This document shows, one piece after another, positions 48,914 to 57,368 of a stretch of DNA of 64,000 nt. This stretch comes from a virus. The translations under genes were made by a program, and so were the position numbers. The notes beneath the pieces were generated by a model, which saw only the letters and a program-made list of their open reading frames with translations, ran no database searches and was not told where the DNA came from. Position 1 is the stretch's first letter; each line of letters starts with the position of its first letter. The DNA lies in the IMG/VR virus record IMGVR_UViG_3300042731_008413, positions 1 through 64,000 of that record; one strand, 5' to 3'.

Positions 48914-49868
48914 TCTTCCAGCCCATTCGCCCGGCCAGCCAGATAATAGCTTTGTCAACGTCGGGGTCTTTGTCCATCAAGGGCAAATCCCCGATTTTTT
49001 CTTTGTTAAAATACAAGTCATTCCCATGCAAGATAACGTTATTGAGATACAGGTACCCAAAGGTAGCTCCAACTCGATTAAAAAATATGTAACGTATTGA
49101 ATATGGAACGTGAAATTCAAACTGAATGACAATTTTTTCTTCCTCCCCCACCTTAATTTTTAGCTGATGAGGTAATGGAAGATACCATTTGTACCCTCGC
49201 TCCTCCTGTTTTTCTCTCTTGATGTCTTCCCGAATCAAGGTCGATAAGGCCAGACCGCTATCAACCAATTCTTCCAGTTGAAGTTGGGCCAACCGCTCGG
49301 GGGTATAGGGGTTATGCTCTGTGTTTCTGGCCCTGATTGCGGCCAGATTACGATTATCGAAATGGGTGGTCCAGGACACGTCCTCGATTCGCTTGGAGGT
49401 CGGATAGGTATGGCTGGTGATATAATACGACCATAGAGTTTTGCCATTCAGTCGGGCCGATAGCATTTTCGATAGATGTCCCAGGTAATCGTCGAAGCGC
49501 TTGTCTGTTTGGAACCCCCCACCGGTTTTTTGCCAGATCATCACCCGGTTATCATCGTATAACACTATAATATCCTCGAAAGTAAGGCGTTGCCAGTGTA
49601 AAATCTCGTCCTTGACCCCTTGCTCGATTCGGAAGTGGCGTTGGTCCAGAAAGCCTAACAACTCCGCCGGCCAGATTTCACCCTCGGGGATGCCGAACTC
49701 GGCCAGGGGCGCGTGTTCAGCCCGGAAGCGTAGGAATACTAAGATGTCACCGATCATCCATTGTTTTTGGTTGATGTCGTCCAGGATAGTCTGGATGACT
49801 TCGGAGACGGTTTGGATGGATTGGTCTTCGTTGATAACAGCCAGGGCGCTATTGCCAATAATCTCCAT
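48867..49868 (-). CDS. Replication-region hypothetical protein (333 aa)
   Basis: 333 residues from ATG 49868, with AAGAGG upstream; the longer frame to 50141 is the antisense-free overlap with the Prim-Pol gene and is not used. Mixed helix/beta protein (RFRAEHAPLAEFGIPEGEIW; LARTLIREDIKREKQEERGY-like). It overlaps the Prim-Pol stop by 20 bp and may be its helicase- or DNA-binding partner. Family not recognised. Confidence 0.45.
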   Translation of the reverse strand: MEIIGNSALAVINEDQSIQTVSEVIQTILDDINQKQWMIGDILVFLRFRAEHAPLAEFGIPEGEIWPAELLGFLDQRHFRIEQGVKDEILHWQRLTFEDIIVLYDDNRVMIWQKTGGGFQTDKRFDDYLGHLSKMLSARLNGKTLWSYYITSHTYPTSKRIEDVSWTTHFDNRNLAAIRARNTEHNPYTPERLAQLQLEELVDSGLALSTLIREDIKREKQEERGYKWYLPLPHQLKIKVGEEEKIVIQFEFHVPYSIRYIFFNRVGATFGYLYLNNVILHGNDLYFNKEKIGDLPLMDKDPDVDKAIIWLAGRMGWKIRPASSPPPSQSPPT

Positions 49869-50907
49869 AAGCCTCTTCCCAATGAAATTTCGCGGTTGTA
49901 ATTTGCGGCACCAATTTCTCATCTCCGGTGCGATAGAATTGAGCGATGTCGATCCCGGCCTCGATTGCCATTTCCAAAAGTATCTGCCGGAAGTATAGTT
50001 TCTTGGCCACCACCCGCCCAAAGCGACAGTAAGCCCAGGCTTCGATAGGTCCTCCCCCCTCCTCGTCTTCAAAACAGTACCAGGAATCTTTTTCCAGGTT
50101 AATGAGCAAGCCCCCGTTACCCAACACCCGTAGCTCTTCACCTTTGTCCTGCTTCAAATTGGCCTGACTTGCTACCCCCAAGTGTTGGAAGACACTCAGG
50201 CTGCCCCAGAAGGCCAGGACGCTGGACAGGAGCGTTTCTTTTCCGTTTTTGGTGCCACGGGCCGTATTCTGGCTACGTTGCCTGGAGGCGATTGTGGTGC
50301 GTTCTGGGGCTAACTGGTCCAACCAGCCAATCAGGTCGTCCAGGTTGTCGATTCGGGTGATTTTGCCTCGTTGCAGAAAGGTGTAAGGGTTGCCTGACGG
50401 ATGAATCGAGGGAGGGGCTACCGTCTGGCAAAACCTGGCCCGGATATTGACGTTACCGAGTCTGGTTTTCCAGGTCTGGTTGCCCTTGGGTTGGGATTTG
50501 GTGTCATCGTGGCCGAAATCGGGCAATCGATTCAGAAAGAGTGGGATGTGATACCCTTCCTGGCTACCTGACTGTTCGATCATCCCCCCGGTCAGTTGGG
50601 GGTGAATGGCTTTGATGGCCTCGAAGATGCCCTGATCGTGGTCGATGTCGATAGAGGCGAAATTGTTGGAGACTTCGCCGTGAACCAGGCCGATGTTAAA
50701 GACCCGGTTAAAGCCGTTGTTCCACCAGTGGTCGAGTTCTTGGGGGGTTACCCGGCGCTGCTGCAAGTGTTTCCACCTGTGAGTTTTTGGGTCTATCACA
50801 TCCTCAGCGGGCTTTTTGTCGTTGGGTTCGACTGGGATGGTGTTGATGCCCTGATTGTACCACCATTGGGCGGCTCGGTATGCGGTTGCCTTGTCCAGTT
50901 GCGTCAT
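49849..50907 (-). CDS. Prim-Pol family primase-polymerase
   Basis: 352 residues, preceded by AGGAGG. AAQWWYNQGINTIPVEPNDK and KPAEDVIDPKTHRWKHLQQR are the N-terminal prim-pol substrate-binding signature; FASIDIDHDQGIF supplies the catalytic DxD and SQEGYHIPLFL the following His motif. It should prime and extend DNA at the fork. No helicase domain is fused; a DnaB-like gene lies at 51937. Confidence 0.75.
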   Translation of the reverse strand: MTQLDKATAYRAAQWWYNQGINTIPVEPNDKKPAEDVIDPKTHRWKHLQQRRVTPQELDHWWNNGFNRVFNIGLVHGEVSNNFASIDIDHDQGIFEAIKAIHPQLTGGMIEQSGSQEGYHIPLFLNRLPDFGHDDTKSQPKGNQTWKTRLGNVNIRARFCQTVAPPSIHPSGNPYTFLQRGKITRIDNLDDLIGWLDQLAPERTTIASRQRSQNTARGTKNGKETLLSSVLAFWGSLSVFQHLGVASQANLKQDKGEELRVLGNGGLLINLEKDSWYCFEDEEGGGPIEAWAYCRFGRVVAKKLYFRQILLEMAIEAGIDIAQFYRTGDEKLVPQITTAKFHWEEAYGDYWQ

Positions 50908-50924
50908 TACGGTATCCTCCTGAG

Positions 50925-50939
50925 TATTACACTATAATA
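50925..50939. promoter_or_regulatory. Dyad operator site 8 (TATTACACTATAATA)
   Basis: Perfect copy, 17 bp upstream of the Prim-Pol ATG and adjoining its AGGAGG site, and overlapping the end of the radical SAM gene. Confidence 0.6.
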
Positions 50940-51906
50940 GTCTTAGTTGTTCTTTTGGTACTTTTTTGTAATGTTGCCGACCATTGTTGGAATATTCTTC
51001 CCAAGGTATTATTTTATAATATCTACCCACCACCCAACGCTGGAACCGCTTTAGGTCTTTATCTTTGTTGTTGTAGACCATCGGATATGGCAAGATGCCC
51101 CGCTCATTCATCTTATGAAAACGGTACAAAATACGTTCCCAAGTTTCAGTTGGGTCAAAACCAATCAACATATAGACCATTAAATGATATGGTGGTATGC
51201 CGGCCTGCTCCAATCGGTCTACTCCCCTGAAAAATATATCCTCATCTTTCAGATTGTCCCAGGCAGTATACAAACGTCGGTTCTTGAATTGGTCATCATA
51301 ATATTTGATGCTGGCCAGGGCTTGGGCAGCCTTGTCATCTACCAGCCGGATATTGATACCCTGATTAAATGACACCTTGAAATCACCAGACCTTATTTCC
51401 TCTATTCTGTCCTGCCATTGCTCACGCGGCTGCCCAAAGAAATCGTTATCTAGTAATACGATCTTTCGCTCAGTATCAGGTCGCCAAATATCATAGATGG
51501 TATTGACTGAGCGAGGTCGGCCCTCTTTTTGAGGCACGACGCAAAACTTACAATTAAGGCGACAGCCTCGTTGGGTGAAGCCTAATGACCATCTGTAATC
51601 TGGACAAACGGAATAGTCATAATGCTCATAGTCGCCTATTATTTGTTCAATCGTTGCTCCTGGACTGTTTGTTCCAGTTCCACCAACAATCGCGTTGGGA
51701 AAATTAGCCAGCAACCTCTTGATCTTTTTCTGGCTTTTGGTAAAAATGGCAGAACCGTAAACGAGATCATAGTCAGGCTCAAATAGGCCGTACTCCACGC
51801 TGCGGGTTAGATAGATAGTATCGCCGTTTGACTTGTGCCAGTGTGACAGTTTCATTAAAGCTAAATTTGGTAGCTTGCCATCTATATGTGTTAGTCTTAT
51901 ATTCAA
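50932..51906 (-). CDS. Radical SAM protein with a B12-binding-like N-terminal domain
   Basis: 324 residues. Cys115, Cys119 and Cys122 in RGCRLNCKFCVVP bind the 4Fe-4S cluster that cleaves SAM. Residues 1-100 (DYDLVYGSAIFTKSQKKIKR; GGTGTNSPGATIEQI) resemble the Rossmann-like cobalamin-binding domain of this superfamily, though the usual DxHxxG is absent. Substrate unknown; between replication genes, a nucleotide or DNA-base modification is plausible. Confidence 0.7.
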   Translation of the reverse strand: MNIRLTHIDGKLPNLALMKLSHWHKSNGDTIYLTRSVEYGLFEPDYDLVYGSAIFTKSQKKIKRLLANFPNAIVGGTGTNSPGATIEQIIGDYEHYDYSVCPDYRWSLGFTQRGCRLNCKFCVVPQKEGRPRSVNTIYDIWRPDTERKIVLLDNDFFGQPREQWQDRIEEIRSGDFKVSFNQGINIRLVDDKAAQALASIKYYDDQFKNRRLYTAWDNLKDEDIFFRGVDRLEQAGIPPYHLMVYMLIGFDPTETWERILYRFHKMNERGILPYPMVYNNKDKDLKRFQRWVVGRYYKIIPWEEYSNNGRQHYKKVPKEQLRLL

Positions 51907-51936
51907 TTTATCCTCCTCTGTCTGTTAGATGACTAT

Positions 51937-53244
51937 TTACTCCAAATAGTTATCAACAATCAACCCCGAAGCCGCCACGTAATGGGTATGCTCCTTACTC
52001 CCGGCAAACCGTCTCCCAAGTTTAGCTTTGAGGTACATCACCCCCGGCATTTCCGGGTCAACCCGAGAGACAAAAATACCATCTGCCGCGGCGGGGGCAT
52101 CCCCACCCCCCTTGATGCCGGGCGAGTGGCTTTTGTTATAGCCTTTGACCGTCTCTTCGTTTTGCTGGCCGATAAGCCCCAGGGCCACTTCGTTTTTGGC
52201 CTCGATCTCCATAATGGCCCTGGATAGTTCAGCCCCCCGTTCGACCACGTTATCGGAATCGCCAAACAACTGGCTGTAGTCCAGCCAGACCAGTTGCGCT
52301 CCATGCTCAAGTTTGGCTTTACGGACGGTGTGTTTGAGGGTGGCTATTCCGGTGATGTTGTCCCCGGAATCGTAGACATAAATCGGTAGCCCTTTGAACG
52401 TTTCCCGACCATACTCGATGGCATCCCATTCGACGTTGGTTAGTCCCTGCCGGCCTGACATTGCCCGCAGGACTTTGAGGCTATCCAGGTCAACGTTTTG
52501 GTAATGTTGTCCATTCAGAATCAGGTACTCGGTAGCCAGCATTACCTGGCAATCCAGAACGAACATCGTCCGTTCCCCCTCGGCGGCCAAGAAGACAACC
52601 GGGTAGTCACTTTTGCTAGCGTGAAGGCTAATGTTTCGGGCAATCGACGTTTTGTAGGATTTGTATGGGGCCACGAACCAGAAGTTCATCGTGGGCCACA
52701 GGCCACCAATGGAATCATCGATCCACTTGATGCCGGTCGGGACCGGTTGCCAGGGATTCTCTTTGAGACGTTTCCATAGTTCGGCGTCGATGCCCGCCGC
52801 GTCGTGACGGACGGTTGAGCGTTGGGCAGTCAGGTTGCCGATCTCATTGATGGTTGTCTGGGTAAGTTCTTCCAGGTTCGAGGGAGTGACTTGGGTAAGT
52901 TCCTGCCCGTATTGCCGAACCAACATCGTCCGCCCAATCAAGGCCAGGTTCTTTAGATTCTCTTCCAGACGAACGTTGTCGATGTCGTTGAACTGACCAG
53001 CGATGACCCTGGCATAGCCTGAGTTGCCGTTGAGACGAACCGATACCGCGTCTACCAGGGGTGGTTGGTTCTCGGAAAAACATTGCTTGACCGCGGCCCA
53101 GATAGGCCGGTCCTTGGGGGGAAACATATAGCCCTGGTCGCCAATGTTCTCAAAGACCTTGACCGCGGCCCCCTTGTCGGACATTACCGAGGCCAAGATT
53201 TTGTGACTGAGGAGTTGCCAGTCGGCTTGGAGAGTGTCAGGCAT
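51937..53244 (-). CDS. DnaB-like replicative helicase with an unusual P-loop
   Basis: 435 residues. An N-terminal helical domain (residues 8-110) resembles the DnaB N domain. The RecA core has GIKWIDDSIGGLWPTMNFWF, then VAPYKSYKTS at 191-200 where GxxxxGKT/S is expected (Tyr197 replaces the conserved Gly, Lys198 is kept), LVWLDYSQLFGD as Walker B, and IGQQNEETV. It should form a ring and unwind DNA 5' to 3'. Overlaps the next upstream gene by 8 bp. Confidence 0.75.
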   Translation of the reverse strand: MPDTLQADWQLLSHKILASVMSDKGAAVKVFENIGDQGYMFPPKDRPIWAAVKQCFSENQPPLVDAVSVRLNGNSGYARVIAGQFNDIDNVRLEENLKNLALIGRTMLVRQYGQELTQVTPSNLEELTQTTINEIGNLTAQRSTVRHDAAGIDAELWKRLKENPWQPVPTGIKWIDDSIGGLWPTMNFWFVAPYKSYKTSIARNISLHASKSDYPVVFLAAEGERTMFVLDCQVMLATEYLILNGQHYQNVDLDSLKVLRAMSGRQGLTNVEWDAIEYGRETFKGLPIYVYDSGDNITGIATLKHTVRKAKLEHGAQLVWLDYSQLFGDSDNVVERGAELSRAIMEIEAKNEVALGLIGQQNEETVKGYNKSHSPGIKGGGDAPAAADGIFVSRVDPEMPGVMYLKAKLGRRFAGSKEHTHYVAASGLIVDNYLE

Positions 53245-53515
53245 TGGATGGCTCCTGACAATACTGTTCCAACATCCTCGAAACCCGAGATTTCGGAACC
53301 GTGTCTCTGATTACCAGCAAGTCAATTGGGGTAAGCTCGCTATTGGCTTTGGTTCTGAGTTCCTGGGGATGATATTTGCTCCAATAACGACAAAAGGCGT
53401 TGCGTCCCCGAACGGAAGTCACGAATCCGGGTTCGCAGTCCTGGTGCCGTATATCGCCGTTGGCGTGGGTTGGAACGTAAATTATTTGGGTGCCTCGTTG
53501 TATAGGTTCTGTCAT
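53237..53515 (-). CDS. Hypothetical phage protein (92 aa)
   Basis: 92 residues. Starts with a beta strand run (GTQIIYVPTHANGDIRHQDC) like the small KOW/SH3-type proteins found in phage replication regions (consistent with GFVTSVRGRNAFCRYW). Between the helicase and the initiator gene. GGAGG precedes the ATG. Role unknown. Confidence 0.45.
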   Translation of the reverse strand: MTEPIQRGTQIIYVPTHANGDIRHQDCEPGFVTSVRGRNAFCRYWSKYHPQELRTKANSELTPIDLLVIRDTVPKSRVSRMLEQYCQEPSNA

Positions 53516-53540
53516 TCTATCCTCCTGTAATTACCAGCTA

Positions 53541-54464
53541 TTATCGCCAACGATTATCACCAACAGGTAATGGCTGTTCTTCTTGAAATTCTGATTGATT
53601 TTGATTGTGGATACCCCACATCGTTTTTGTTAGTGTCCAAGGCCCCGAAATGGCAATTCCATCCTTTTGTAATTTTATGGCCGATAATCCGTATAGATTG
53701 AATAGTTCTGATGTCTTCCAATTAGCTTTGTGGTCCTTGAATGTTTTTAACCATGCTCCCCTGGTTGATGTATCGGATGGTATGGCTATGTTGGTGGCCG
53801 CGACAAAAGCAGCAGCCGTATGCCTAAATGTTGGCTGATTTATAACCCACCCAGATTGTTGTATTTCATCCTCCGCCATAGCAATGGCAGTTTCGCCTTG
53901 ATATCGTCCCCACTTAAGGAAGTCATTAGCCGTGGTTGGCGGGCGGGTTCTTTTAGAAGAGTCATTATGACTTTCAAAAACTGTAGCTAGAGATGGCTGT
54001 GTTTTTACAGCACTAACTTCTTCTGGCGTAGCCCCAGATGATTCAGTATTTACTGATTCAGTATTTACTGATTCAGTTTTTTCTATATCTCGCGGTGAAC
54101 CATCTGTGGGTGAACCATCTGTGGGTGAACCATCTGTGGATAATCGCGGTATGGTTTGTGGCTCTTCGTGAATCGTTGTCACCCAATAAAACTGACCAGA
54201 TTTGTTTTGGTGCCTTTCCCTGGTCATATAGCCGCACTCTTGAAGTTCGCTTAAAATCCGGCGAATTTTGAATTCGCCAGCATCACCTTGTTTTTCCAGG
54301 TCGTGGTTGCGACAAATCCAACCATCTGGCTTGCTAAGTAGGTAGCCCATGATGCCTCTTGCTTCCCAAGACAGCCTATTGTCATTAAATGGGGCATTGT
54401 TGGCTACAAAATACTTTTCAGTTTTTTTAGTCCTGATTATACCACCTGCGGAATTATCATTCAT
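53541..54464 (-). CDS. Replication initiator with winged-helix domain (lambda O-like)
   Basis: 307 residues. Residues 28-95 form a winged helix (LSWEARGIMGYLLSKPDGWI; LEKQGDAGEFKIRRILSELQ). A low-complexity linker follows with three DGSPT-type and two TESVN repeats, whose DNA is a set of iterons. The C-terminal 110 residues are helical. The layout matches initiators that bind an origin inside their own gene and recruit the helicase. Overlaps the HNH gene by ATGA. Confidence 0.65.
   Translation of the reverse strand: MNDNSAGGIIRTKKTEKYFVANNAPFNDNRLSWEARGIMGYLLSKPDGWICRNHDLEKQGDAGEFKIRRILSELQECGYMTRERHQNKSGQFYWVTTIHEEPQTIPRLSTDGSPTDGSPTDGSPRDIEKTESVNTESVNTESSGATPEEVSAVKTQPSLATVFESHNDSSKRTRPPTTANDFLKWGRYQGETAIAMAEDEIQQSGWVINQPTFRHTAAAFVAATNIAIPSDTSTRGAWLKTFKDHKANWKTSELFNLYGLSAIKLQKDGIAISGPWTLTKTMWGIHNQNQSEFQEEQPLPVGDNRWR
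54040..54143. other. Candidate replication origin: iterons and a DnaA box inside the initiator gene
   Basis: Three 15-bp AT-rich repeats (GATTCAGTATTTACT at 54040 and 54055, a degenerate one at 54070) are followed by three perfect 15-bp repeats (GGTGAACCATCTGTG at 54094, 54109 and 54124). TGTGGATAA at 54135-54143 is a perfect DnaA box on the complementary strand. All lie in the linker-coding part of the initiator, as in lambda O. Confidence 0.6.
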
Positions 54465-54814
54465 ATCCTTGCGCCTTTTCTGCTATTACACACTCGACAA
54501 AGAACCTGAAGATTATTTAGAGTCGCCTTACCCCCGACTTTTTCTGGAACAATGTGGTCTATGGTTAGATCATTGACGGCACCACAAGATTGACACGAAT
54601 GGCTATCGCGTTCCAGAACTTTTAATCGCAATTTTTTGGGTATTGGTTTTTTCTTGTACGTTTGATTATCCGCCTCCCGATAACCCAAAATCACACTTTT
54701 TTCTGGCATAGGCCCATATAACGCTATCATCTCTTGACAATGCAGACACTCATTCCTGCTTTGCGGGTGATAAGCGTCCGTGTGCCTATCTCTCCATTGA
54801 GCTATTGTTGCCAT
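54461..54814 (-). CDS. HNH endonuclease
   Basis: 117 residues. DLTIDHIVPEKVGGKATLNN gives the central D-H and the following N, with CQSCG and CRVCN as the zinc-binding cysteines, matching McrA-type HNH nucleases; CLHC near the N terminus is an extra pair. It may nick DNA for packaging or act as a homing nuclease. Its ribosome site is locked in the leader RNA helix described in the next entry. Confidence 0.8.
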   Translation of the reverse strand: MATIAQWRDRHTDAYHPQSRNECLHCQEMIALYGPMPEKSVILGYREADNQTYKKKPIPKKLRLKVLERDSHSCQSCGAVNDLTIDHIVPEKVGGKATLNNLQVLCRVCNSRKGARI

Positions 54815-54984
54815 AACAAAAACTCCCGTCCTTTCGGCACCGCTGGCCTGGCCTGTTACTCAACCCCAGGTTTGCCCGATTGAGCAACCAACCAGCGGTC
54901 CCGAAAATACGGGAGCTTTCAAACCTGGGAGACGGCACCACCCCGGCCAAAGGGTGCGACTTATTTTTATTCGTCCCGATCTCT
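54815..54984 (-). ncRNA. Pseudoknotted 5' leader RNA of the HNH gene
   Basis: About 170 nt transcribed from the promoter at 54991-55019. Visible helices (plus-strand coordinates): 54823-54829/54909-54915 (CTCCCGT, 7 bp); 54832-54837/54901-54906 and 54840-54846/54892-54898 (13 bp in two blocks); 54855-54863/54880-54888 (8 of 9 bp); and CCCAGGTTTG 54865-54874/54920-54929 (10 bp), which pairs a hairpin loop with the upstream strand as a pseudoknot. The last helix ends ACGGGAG then TTTTTG, so it hides the GGGAG ribosome site and looks like a terminator. No known riboswitch class fits. Confidence 0.7.
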
Positions 54985-54990
54985 CCATCC

Positions 54991-55019
54991 ATCTTATCAC
55001 GATTCGTCACTGGAGTCAA
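54991..55019 (-). promoter_or_regulatory. Promoter of the HNH/initiator operon
   Basis: On the minus strand TTGACT (55019-55014), 17 bp, TAAGAT (54996-54991). It overlaps the 3' end of the gene at 54997. Confidence 0.6.
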
Positions 55020-55422
55020 CCCTTTGTTTGTTCAGCACATAATCACCTATTATAGTGTAATAGTTGGCGTCTGTGCAGATAAATGGTTTCCATATTTGGG
55101 CCAATTTCTCTCCTACGTATTCTCCACAATAACTACATTCATAATTGCTATGAACAATTTGCCCCCAAATTCCACAGGCTTCACAACTAGCCGGGCTATC
55201 AACTAGGTGTGGAGTACCATCCGTCAGTTTTTTTTGATTGGACAACAAATGTATATGGGGTCGTTTAAGCCACTTAACCGCCACATCCAGCCAATCCTCG
55301 TAGTCGATTGGCCCCTTGTCCCAGGCCATCTTCCTGGCTTCCTTGGCGGTATGGTGGAAGACCAGGACAGCGCCCTCCCAGGAGCCGGCGTTACGGGAGT
55401 AGGCCATGTATGCTCGTAACAT
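54997..55422 (-). CDS. Zinc-binding hypothetical protein (141 aa)
   Basis: 141 residues. CEACGIWG and CSYCGEYV near the C-terminal half form a zinc ribbon; the N-terminal half is alpha/beta (SWEGAVLVFHHTAKEARKMA). A dyad operator copy lies in its last codons (DANYYTIIGDY). Not recognised. Confidence 0.5.
   Translation of the reverse strand: MLRAYMAYSRNAGSWEGAVLVFHHTAKEARKMAWDKGPIDYEDWLDVAVKWLKRPHIHLLSNQKKLTDGTPHLVDSPASCEACGIWGQIVHSNYECSYCGEYVGEKLAQIWKPFICTDANYYTIIGDYVLNKQRVDSSDES
55048..55062. promoter_or_regulatory. Dyad operator site 9 (TATTATAGTGTAATA)
   Basis: Perfect match in the last codons of the gene at 54997, 29 bp upstream of the -35 box of the HNH promoter, so it may control that promoter. 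Confidence 0.55.
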
Positions 55423-55620
55423 TCAAACCTCCGGTGTGTTAGCGTTCATAACCTCATCCAGATATTCATTTTCCTCCCTGAGCCTTTTATTTTCTTCAAG
55501 GAGTTCCTTGTAGGCATCTAGTAGAATCCAAAACTCATTAGGTGTGTATTCACCTAAAGCAGATGTGTACCCAGACCCCTTCCATCGTTTCCATTCACAA
55601 ATTTGTTCTTCAGTTATCAT
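55423..55620 (-). CDS. Small coiled-coil protein (65 aa)
   Basis: 65 residues, N-terminal EEQICEWKRWKGSGYTS and a C-terminal leucine-zipper-like helix (LLEENKRLREENEYLDEVM). Its stop abuts the next ATG. Not recognised. Confidence 0.45.
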   Translation of the reverse strand: MITEEQICEWKRWKGSGYTSALGEYTPNEFWILLDAYKELLEENKRLREENEYLDEVMNANTPEV

Positions 55621-55832
55621 ATCTCCAACCCCGGCAATTCCATCTGCCCCATCATCCTCATGCGCTCATCCTCGGCCAGTTCATCAAACACAAAGTCACC
55701 ATACAGCCCCCATTTCAGCCAATCATCGTAGGTAAAGATGGTGGCTTTGCTTTTTTCCGGGGTCATCTCTTCCCCCATTTTATCAGCTACCCACTCTTTG
55801 AGTTCCGAGTCCCAAAATCTACCTTTTCTCAT
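55617..55832 (-). CDS. Small acidic protein (71 aa)
   Basis: 71 acidic residues (KGRFWDSELKEWVADKMGEE) with ATGA overlaps at both ends of the operon chain. Acidic early phage proteins sometimes mimic DNA, but nothing here proves it. Confidence 0.45.
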   Translation of the reverse strand: MRKGRFWDSELKEWVADKMGEEMTPEKSKATIFTYDDWLKWGLYGDFVFDELAEDERMRMMGQMELPGLEI

Positions 55833-56068
55833 TTTGCTCTCCTGAATGGCTTTCTGTATCGATTGCAGATGGTATAGAAATAATTCAAGTCACCATTATC
55901 GAATGTCAACGCTGTATCGGTGCCGTCATCGTTTGGTCTGGTGCAGCAAGACCAACCATTGTCAAAATGAAAATAATGACAGGTCGCACAGCATCGTGGT
56001 TGTATCGCCCTGATTTTGCTTGCTGGACTGAGTTTTGGGTTGAAAGGACCATTGCCAACGTCTTTCAT
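55829..56068 (-). CDS. Cysteine-rich protein (79 aa)
   Basis: 79 residues with CCATCHYFHFDNGWSCCTRP and a later ICNRYR, five to six Cys spaced like a small Fe-S or zinc fold. Coupled to neighbours by ATGA overlaps. Role unknown. Confidence 0.45.
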   Translation of the reverse strand: MKDVGNGPFNPKLSPASKIRAIQPRCCATCHYFHFDNGWSCCTRPNDDGTDTALTFDNGDLNYFYTICNRYRKPFRRAK

Positions 56069-56937
56069 TTCACCCTCACCTGATAATCCTTCTCTACGGC
56101 TCCATCCTGCTTGCTACCCACCACAGTCGGACCGAAGTAATAGATGCCCTTGTGTCGCCCAAACAGCCCATTTTCACGATAATCCCGGAAAGCCCCTCGC
56201 CTGACGTGCATTGCCTTATGACCACCGGTGCCGGCCCCGTTGCCACCCCGAGACCGCATTGGCTTGACGACCAGGGTGTGATACCTGGTTTCGACGGTTC
56301 TGGTTTGTACCTTGCGATTCTTACGGCGTTTCAATGTGCGCTTTTGGGTGTTTTCCTGGGTAGAGACGTTGCGGCAGTTCAATAACATCAGGCTGTAAAG
56401 GTATGGCAGAAACAAATCCATCGGGAAGGGGCTGATGGGGTGTTCGTTCTTGACAAAGATGCCTCTGGCTCCCTTGGAGAAACCGGTGGGCCGTTCCAGC
56501 CAGCCGATGTCTCCCCGTTCATCCAGGGTCAATCTCAAGACGAACTCGCCCTCGACAAAAATCTTGTTACCGGCTGCGGCATACAGCCCCATCTGAATGT
56601 CCCATCGCAGGTCCGGCACATCCTCGACATCCTGCAAGACACACAAGGCCCCAAAACGCATATCCTGGGGTGATAGGTCCTTATGAAGCAAAGTTCGGTA
56701 CAAAGCCACATCCTCATCGTTCCAGATAGATTCGGGGTAGCTATATTCCAGCCAGGTGACCGGGAATGGCGGGGTCAACGCCTGAAAGTCATCGGCCTTA
56801 CTAAACGAATCATCCTTTCTGAAGAAGTCATTGACTACCGAGGTAATGTCGAATAGTCTGGCTTCTTTCCAGGCCCACATTGCGTCGGGTGGGGCTTTCT
56901 TTTTGCATTGGTGGAACAGTTTAATTGGAGATTCCAT
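56065..56937 (-). CDS. Conserved-looking phage hypothetical protein (290 aa)
   Basis: 290 residues. Acidic N-terminal two-thirds, then a basic linker (TLKRRKNRKVQTRTVETRYH) and an ending, MHVRRGAFRDYRENGLFGRH, with HKGIYYFGPTVVGS, that I recall as common in uncharacterised phage proteins. Possibly DNA-binding at the C terminus. Confidence 0.5.
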   Translation of the reverse strand: MESPIKLFHQCKKKAPPDAMWAWKEARLFDITSVVNDFFRKDDSFSKADDFQALTPPFPVTWLEYSYPESIWNDEDVALYRTLLHKDLSPQDMRFGALCVLQDVEDVPDLRWDIQMGLYAAAGNKIFVEGEFVLRLTLDERGDIGWLERPTGFSKGARGIFVKNEHPISPFPMDLFLPYLYSLMLLNCRNVSTQENTQKRTLKRRKNRKVQTRTVETRYHTLVVKPMRSRGGNGAGTGGHKAMHVRRGAFRDYRENGLFGRHKGIYYFGPTVVGSKQDGAVEKDYQVRVK

Positions 56938-57151
56938 TGTCCCATCCAGGGGCTATAGCATCCAATACCTTGCCCAACTTCTCCATTTCATCACCATGCC
57001 ACTCGAATTCCTCTAACTTACTCCGGGACAGTCCTTCATTTAGATGGCCATCACCAAGCAAATCGTAGTATTGAATAGCGTGAAAATTATATTCCTGGAT
57101 CATTCGCTTAACCGGGGGGATAATCGATGATCCTGTCACTCGGTCTATCAT
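56921..57151 (-). CDS. Small hypothetical protein (76 aa)
   Basis: 76 residues from ATG 57151, preceded by GGAGG; the longer frame to 57244 reads back through the structured leader. Acidic and helical (EEFEWHGDEMEKLGKVLDAI). Expression should depend on the leader RNA upstream. Confidence 0.5.
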   Translation of the reverse strand: MIDRVTGSSIIPPVKRMIQEYNFHAIQYYDLLGDGHLNEGLSRSKLEEFEWHGDEMEKLGKVLDAIAPGWDNGISN

Positions 57152-57362
57152 TTTACCCTCCAGAGAAATAAAAAAATACCCAATCACCACGGCACCCCCT
57201 TGACACAAAAGGACGAGAAAATGTCTTAGGGCCGGCAACCCCACGAAGTTATGAGGGGATGCCGCTGTGATTGGGTATTTTGGATATACCTATTTGGTTA
57301 GTAAGGCCAACCATTTCCTCGTCCATTCTTTTGATTGTGTCAATTGAGTTGCCGGCTCAACT
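57152..57362 (-). ncRNA. Pseudoknotted attenuator-like leader RNA
   Basis: About 210 nt from a consensus promoter. Helices (plus-strand coordinates): 57200-57208/57335-57343 (TTGACACAA, 9 bp); 57211-57223/57312-57324 (12 of 13 bp); 57231-57239/57348-57356 (GCCGGCAAC, 9 bp), crossing the first two as a pseudoknot; and 57176-57187/57267-57278 (ATACCCAATCAC, 12 bp) extended by CGGCACCCCC/GGGGATGCCG, followed on the RNA by seven U. The last helix is a strong intrinsic terminator just before the ATG at 57151. Confidence 0.7.
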
Positions 57363-57368
57363 AAGAAA

